DNA from: Sulfurospirillaceae bacterium
GTDB lineage: Bacteria > Campylobacterota > Campylobacteria > Campylobacterales > Sulfurospirillaceae
Length of the DNA stretch: 64,000 nucleotides
Direction: 5' to 3'
NCBI GenBank assembly: GCA_028692875.1
Contig: JAQUWL010000010.1
Coordinates: 1 to 64,000 of the forward strand
The translations under genes were made by a program, and so were the position numbers. Shown piece after piece: positions 59,908-64,000 of this stretch (its first letter is position 1; every line of letters starts with the position of its first letter). The notes beneath the pieces are model-generated. The model was not told where the DNA came from. It did no database searches and saw only the letters and a list, made by a program, of their open reading frames with translations.

Positions 59908-60456
59908 CTAAAATAGTGTGGACTGCATAATATTTTTGATTTTAAAGGTTTTGCGATGCAAAGAGCTGTATCCAAAACTTTTAATTTTCTCTACATGTAG
60001 AGATGTTCCATAGCCTTTGTGTTTTTCAAATTCGTACTGTGGAAACTCTGAAGCGATGTCGTACATGTAGCGGTCACGGCTTACTTTTGCCAAGATGCTC
60101 GCAGCGCTTACTTCGGGGATTTTGGCATCGGCTTTTATCATTGTTTGGATACCTCTAACGCCAAATGCACTATTGCCGTCCATTAAAATATCGCACTCTT
60201 TAAAAGCCTCTTGAATGCTCAAAATAGACTCTTTAAGGCACACACTAAGCCCTTTTGAGTCTATCTCTTCATTTGTTTTGGAGACTATTTTGTAGTGCGA
60301 GTTTTGAATGATAATCTCAAAAAGCAACTCTCTTTGCTTTTCGCTAAGCAATTTGGAGTCATTAAGCCCTTTGATGGGATTTTGCAAAACCACTCCTGCT
60401 ACAAAAAGAGGACCTGCTAAACAACCTCTGCCAGCCTCATCAATTCCACACAGCAT
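59908..60456 (-). CDS. rnhB: Ribonuclease HII
   Basis: A 182-residue RNase HII that removes ribonucleotides from DNA. Catalytic acids are in GIDEAGRGCLAG (Asp5, Glu6) and ILMDGNSAF; KGYGTSLHVEKIKSFGYSSLHRKTF closes the fold. The ATG at 60456 follows AAAGGAG; the frame is open two codons more to a GTG with no spacing. Confidence 0.93.
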   Translation of the reverse strand: MLCGIDEAGRGCLAGPLFVAGVVLQNPIKGLNDSKLLSEKQRELLFEIIIQNSHYKIVSKTNEEIDSKGLSVCLKESILSIQEAFKECDILMDGNSAFGVRGIQTMIKADAKIPEVSAASILAKVSRDRYMYDIASEFPQYEFEKHKGYGTSLHVEKIKSFGYSSLHRKTFKIKNIMQSTLF

Positions 60457-60532
60457 AAGCACTCCTTTAGTTGTTGTATTTTAATGTAGATTTACTAAAA
60501 AAGAGATATCATCATCGCCAAAGGATAGGGCT

Positions 60533-61798
60533 ATGCAAGAAGCAAAAGAGATACAGAGGTTGTTTGATGAGACTGATATGCAAAAGGCTTTTGATAAAGA
60601 GTTAAATATCATCAAAAACGATTTTTACTACCAGCAGATAAAATTAGACAACCAAGCTCAGGAGAGCTATATGCGTTTTGATATTTTTTATAAGCCTTTA
60701 GAGATGCTTAGTGGTGATAGCTACTCAATTCGTAAAACCAAAGAGGGTAAAATATTTTGCTTTATGCTTGATGCTATGGGCAAGGGTCTTTCGGCGGCAT
60801 TGACGGCGATAACATCTACAACGATTATTAACTATTTTTTTGACGAGATGCAAAAGGAGGATAGCTTTGATATGAAAAAGCTTATCGCCCTATACATCTC
60901 TTATATAAAAAGCAATCTTTTGGACGAAGAGATGGTTGCTATAGGTTTTTATGAGTACGATACGCACGAAGAGATTTTAAGCTATGCAATGTTTGGTATG
61001 CCTTCTGTTTTGGCGTACTCTTTGGACAAAGGTCTGCAAAAGATACCTAGCAACAATCCTCCGATTATGTCTTTTAGCGATGATTTTATAGTAAATAGCT
61101 CGTGGATTGGAGAGTATAGTAAATTTTTAGCACACACCGATGGATTAAGCGAAAGCGATATGTTTAGCGGAGGTATATATAAAAATCAAATGGAAGATGA
61201 CTTTGCCGACTCCTCTTGTGTAGCGGATTTTGTACTAAAAACCAAAGAGGCTATTGGCAAAGGAAATGATGACATAGCCTTTTTTTATATTGAAAAAGTG
61301 GGATATGGCGATGATTTTCAAAAACTTACCATACAGAGCACCCAAGATGCGGTTCAAGATGCTATTAAAAATATCAAAGAGTATCTCAAGCCTTTTGGTG
61401 TAAGCGTAAAGTGTATGAGCGAGATTATTCTTAGTCTATCAGAGCTTTTGCTTAATGCTCTAGAGCATGGCTCTTACGGTTTAACATCACAGCAAAAAAG
61501 TGCATTGATAGAGCAAGATATATTTGATGATGAGATGATTAGGTTTGAGCAGATACATCTAGACAAACCTATAGAGATAAAATACGGCATAGTTTCTGGC
61601 GATAAAACAATGATGCTCGAAGTTATCATAACAGACTGTGGCAAGGGGTTTGATACAACCGCTCTTAAAAAACTTGTAACTAACGCAGAAGCTTTTAATG
61701 GAAGAGGCTTTGTGATTGTCAAGAAGCTATTAGATAGGTTTTATTTTAACGAAAAAGGCAACAGCATTACCATACAAAAGTTTTTATCATTTGGCTAG
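60533..61798 (+). CDS. SpoIIE-type serine phosphatase fused to an anti-sigma-like ATPase domain
   Basis: A 421-residue cytoplasmic protein. The PP2C-like SpoIIE domain (about 45-265) has GDSYSIRK, FMLDAMGKGLSAA, TDGLSESD and KGNDDIAFFYIE, i.e. the metal-binding acids. The C-terminal GHKL ATPase domain (about 270-420) has SELLLNALEHGSYG and DCGKGFD. Such fusions act in partner-switching pathways on STAS anti-anti-sigma factors; no such partner is visible here. Confidence 0.8.
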   Translation: MQEAKEIQRLFDETDMQKAFDKELNIIKNDFYYQQIKLDNQAQESYMRFDIFYKPLEMLSGDSYSIRKTKEGKIFCFMLDAMGKGLSAALTAITSTTIINYFFDEMQKEDSFDMKKLIALYISYIKSNLLDEEMVAIGFYEYDTHEEILSYAMFGMPSVLAYSLDKGLQKIPSNNPPIMSFSDDFIVNSSWIGEYSKFLAHTDGLSESDMFSGGIYKNQMEDDFADSSCVADFVLKTKEAIGKGNDDIAFFYIEKVGYGDDFQKLTIQSTQDAVQDAIKNIKEYLKPFGVSVKCMSEIILSLSELLLNALEHGSYGLTSQQKSALIEQDIFDDEMIRFEQIHLDKPIEIKYGIVSGDKTMMLEVIITDCGKGFDTTALKKLVTNAEAFNGRGFVIVKKLLDRFYFNEKGNSITIQKFLSFG

Positions 61799-61800
61799 TT

Positions 61801-62874
61801 TTAGAGTTGTAACGCCCACTCCCAAAACGGAACAAGCTTACATGTAATGTTTTGTATTTCAAAATCGCCCTCGTTTCCGATAGTGATAACATCAACTTTT
61901 TGAATGTCAAGCTCTTTTAGTTTCGAGCAAATTTTTTTGATTTTCAAAACAACAAACTCTTGCGTCAAGAATGGTATGCAAAGTACTGCAGTATTTTGAG
62001 ATGGTATGTAAAAATCAACATCATCTGTATAGAAAAGTTGAATCTCCTTTTTCATCAGCTCCAAAAAAATCATATTTTCAAAACGTTTTATAAAATCCTT
62101 TTTAAAACTGATAGCACTTTTAAAGGCAAAATCTATTGGAAATGCTTTTTTGGGAGAGCTTGGTTGGTTAAACTTTTCAACTTGCCAAAGAAGTTGCGTG
62201 TCTTGAAGATGTTGAGCTATCTCATAAAGTTTGTCTTTTGAGATTTTCATCTCCTCTTTTAAGGCATTATATATTTGAAAAAAAGAGATTTTATGGCTGG
62301 AAAATTCGCAAAACTTTTTATATACTTGAAAAATATGCTCTTCCGCCAAAATTTGTCTAAGAAGTGTTTGAAGCTCTTTTGTGTAGTTGTTTTCGCCGTG
62401 CAGAGCGATATATGGAAAAGTTCCGTGGCTAGAGTATAGATTGAAAAGGTGTTCGATATTGGAGTGTTTTTTGTCAAAAGAGAGATACTCTTCAAAGTCT
62501 AGTGGATATAGATAGTGTTCGTTAAAACCGATTAGATGGTTACATGTAGAGTCGCTTGTGAGAACTATCTCCTGAACTTTTGGAAGCTCAAAGGAGAAAT
62601 CAAAATGCTCAATAGCCAATAGTTTAATAGGATTGTTTTTAACGAAAAGATTTAAATTGGAGCGAATCTCTTTTTTGTTTATTCGTTCATCAAGAAAATC
62701 TATATAAAGATATGAAGATTTTTCATATTTGCTTAAATGGTCAAAAATAATATGACTTTTTCCACTTTTTCTTGGGCCATATATAACTGTTTTTTTGGAT
62801 TGGATGGAAAATTTTCTCTCCAAAAAATGGTTATTTTTAATATTTGATTCATAAAGTGCTTCAAGAGTGTTCAT
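61801..62874 (-). CDS. AAA ATPase of the AAA_14/DUF4143 kind
   Basis: A 357-residue P-loop protein from the ATG at 62874: Walker A YGPRKSGKSH, then SSYLYIDFLDERIN as the next strand, and a C-terminal winged-helix and nuclease-like part (FENMIFLELMKK ... FYTDDVDFYIPS). The layout fits the large family of uncharacterised AAA_14/DUF4143 ATPases. The Walker B acid region reads IKLLAIEHFDF. Function unknown. It ends 2 bases from the convergent phosphatase gene. Confidence 0.72.
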   Translation of the reverse strand: MNTLEALYESNIKNNHFLERKFSIQSKKTVIYGPRKSGKSHIIFDHLSKYEKSSYLYIDFLDERINKKEIRSNLNLFVKNNPIKLLAIEHFDFSFELPKVQEIVLTSDSTCNHLIGFNEHYLYPLDFEEYLSFDKKHSNIEHLFNLYSSHGTFPYIALHGENNYTKELQTLLRQILAEEHIFQVYKKFCEFSSHKISFFQIYNALKEEMKISKDKLYEIAQHLQDTQLLWQVEKFNQPSSPKKAFPIDFAFKSAISFKKDFIKRFENMIFLELMKKEIQLFYTDDVDFYIPSQNTAVLCIPFLTQEFVVLKIKKICSKLKELDIQKVDVITIGNEGDFEIQNITCKLVPFWEWALQL

Positions 62875-62957
62875 GATAAATCCTTTCAAGTATGATAATA
62901 TCTTCCTTTTTAAAAGGAAATAAATTTAGATAAAAATCGCCAAAACAGCCTAAATAC

Positions 62958-62986
62958 TTGACTTTCGAGTTTCATTTGAGTAAAAT
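62958..62986 (+). promoter_or_regulatory. Sigma-70-type promoter of the S10 ribosomal operon
   Basis: TTGACT (62958-62963) and TAAAAT (62981-62986) with a 17-base spacer, about 57 bases before the rpsJ start codon. The strong -35 box is unusual for Campylobacterota promoters and suits a heavily used gene set. Confidence 0.62.
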
Positions 62987-63042
62987 CACAGTCCTTTAAT
63001 ATAGTCATTACCAAAATGACAAGTTCTTTTCAGGGGTAATTA

Positions 63043-63354
63043 ATGGAAAAAATTAGACTTAAACTCAAGGCTTATGACCACAGAGTTTTAGACAGATCTG
63101 TTGCAGCGATTGTCGAAGCTGTTAAACGAACCGGAGCTGAAATAAGAGGCCCGATTCCTATGCCTACGAAAATTAAGCGCTATACAGTGCTTAGATCACC
63201 ACACGTAAACAAAACTTCAAGAGAGCAATTTGAGATGAGAATTCATTCACGAATTATTGACATTGTGTCTGCTACAACTGAGACAGTTGACTCATTGATG
63301 AAGCTTGATTTGGCACCTGAGGTGAACGTTGAAGTTAGAGCTATGGGTAAATAG
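63043..63354 (+). CDS. rpsJ: 30S ribosomal protein S10
   Basis: A 103-residue S10: [48 protein letters not shown], typical length. It follows AGGGG and begins the S10 operon. S10 (NusE) also takes part in antitermination. Confidence 0.97.
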   Translation: MEKIRLKLKAYDHRVLDRSVAAIVEAVKRTGAEIRGPIPMPTKIKRYTVLRSPHVNKTSREQFEMRIHSRIIDIVSATTETVDSLMKLDLAPEVNVEVRAMGK

Positions 63355-63364
63355 GGAGTAAATG

Positions 63365-63943
63365 ATGGAATATATTGTAGAAAAAATCGGAATGAGCAGA
63401 ACGATTGCAGTGCCGAGTATTCCGGTTACATTACTCAGAGTAATCGAAGCAAAAGTTTGTGAAATTGGCGAAAATGGTTCTGCTATTGTCTCTTATTCAA
63501 ATGGTAAGAAAACAAATAGAGCTGTTGCTGGCCAGCAAAAAAAATACAATCTTTCTGCTGAGTTTAACCGTTTTGCAACAATGGATGTTGCGAACGCAGA
63601 AGTAGGTGATTTGGATATTGCACCATTGAAAGAGGCAAAGATTTTGAAAGCTTCTTTTAATACTAAAGGTCGTGGATTTTCAGGTGTTATTAAAAGACAC
63701 AATTTTCAAGGTGGTCCAGGCGGACACGGTAGCCGTTTTCATAGAGCCCCAGGTTCTATTGGTAACTGCGAATGGCCAGGTCGTGTACAACCTGGTAAAA
63801 AAATGCCAGGACATTATGGCAACGAAAAAGTTACAGTTAAAAACGAAGTAGTTTCATTTGATGTGCAAAGTGGTGTTTTGGCCGTTAAAGGTTCAATTCC
63901 TGGTGCAAACGGAGCATTCGGTAGAGTGAGGGTAGTTAAATGA
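63365..63943 (+). CDS. rplC: 50S ribosomal protein L3
   Basis: A 192-residue L3 with the conserved [22 protein letters not shown] loop and [15 protein letters not shown] segment. Two ATG codons stand in tandem (63362, 63365); the second gives a better 6-base spacing from GGAG and the usual [13 protein letters not shown] start. It overlaps rplD by 4 bases. Confidence 0.96.
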   Translation: MEYIVEKIGMSRTIAVPSIPVTLLRVIEAKVCEIGENGSAIVSYSNGKKTNRAVAGQQKKYNLSAEFNRFATMDVANAEVGDLDIAPLKEAKILKASFNTKGRGFSGVIKRHNFQGGPGGHGSRFHRAPGSIGNCEWPGRVQPGKKMPGHYGNEKVTVKNEVVSFDVQSGVLAVKGSIPGANGAFGRVRVVK

Positions 63944-64000
63944 GTAGTGCGATAGTACTAAACGAGAAATTTGAAAACGCAGGAATGTTTAATCTGCCTG
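63940..64000 (+). CDS. rplD: 50S ribosomal protein L4, 5' part (continues beyond window)
   Basis: The ATG overlaps the rplC stop (ATGA). The first 20 codons ([20 protein letters not shown]) fit the L4 N-terminus; the gene runs off the right edge. Order S10-L3-L4 is the standard operon. Confidence 0.88.
   Translation, partial: MSSAIVLNEKFENAGMFNLP

Noticed and set aside
1-64000. CRISPR arrays, rRNA genes, IS transposases and phage structural genes
   Set aside because: I looked for regular short repeats, cas or transposase motifs and rRNA stretches and saw none in the window.

Overview
The window looks like chromosome of a free-living, respiratory Campylobacterota (former Epsilonproteobacteria), of the Sulfurospirillum / Sulfurimonas / Sulfuricurvum kind. 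The evidence is the AT-rich coding style, the clade II (Sec-type, cytochrome c-fused) nosZ with a nosB-D-G-C1-C2-H-F order, the msrP-msrQ pair, the GSU2403-type nucleotidyltransferase, and the fragmented housekeeping order dnaG / rnhA-rnc-aroC / rpsJ-rplC. The genus is an inference; no rRNA is present. Gene density is very high: no stretch longer than about 250 bases lacks a gene (the longest is 11625-11869).

Layout. 1-4.5 kb: 3' end of a giant LapA/BapA-type adhesin followed by its LapG-type protease, whose 5' end is duplicated around a decayed zeta-toxin cassette. 4.5-9.5 kb: SDR enzyme, SPL-type radical SAM protein and nucleosidase, a RelE/Phd toxin-antitoxin pair, an MBL-fold protein, and a Fic protein with a tiny VbhA-like antitoxin. 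9.5-19.4 kb: 2-hydroxyacyl-CoA dehydratase-type activase and double-cubane reductase, uppP, CDF zinc exporter, DEAD-box helicase, thioesterase, msrPQ, a nucleotidyltransferase flanked by direct repeats, ywbE. 19.4-24.6 kb: accessory island with toxin-antitoxin pairs, two DNA methyltransferases, a probable restriction endonuclease and an unusual zinc-ribbon membrane protein. 24.7-29.5 kb: a leftward arsenic operon (arsC, ccdA-like, two thioredoxin-like proteins, permease, rhodanese, arsR with a premature stop, arsB) behind an ArsR-type operator. 29.6-33.1 kb: orphan ABC ATPase and envelope proteins.

33.1-49.2 kb is the nitrous oxide reduction region: a divergent two-component pair, nosZ, then an overlapping chain nosB-D-G-C1-C2-H-F-L followed by a small membrane protein, a MacB/FtsX-type ABC pair, a membrane protein with a CPFC motif, a second nosL, nosY and a third NosL-like protein. 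NosZ reduces N2O to N2; NosG/H/C1/C2/B are likely to move electrons from menaquinol to it; NosD/F/Y and the NosL proteins should supply copper and sulfur to its centres. 49.2-64 kb: epimerase, a haem-binding HD-GYP protein, tRNA-Ala(GGC), dnaG, a LapB-like TPR protein, rnhA, rnc, aroC, a porin, rnhB, a SpoIIE-type phosphatase, an AAA ATPase, and the start of the S10 ribosomal operon.

The most striking signal is not a gene. The palindrome TACATGTA, nearly always with a pyrimidine before and a purine after it, occurs 44 times by my count, inside genes in several frames as well as between them. It also sits in both sets of long direct repeats that flank accessory genes. It behaves like a highly iterated palindrome or uptake/architecture sequence and is nearly absent from the nos cluster and the ribosomal genes.
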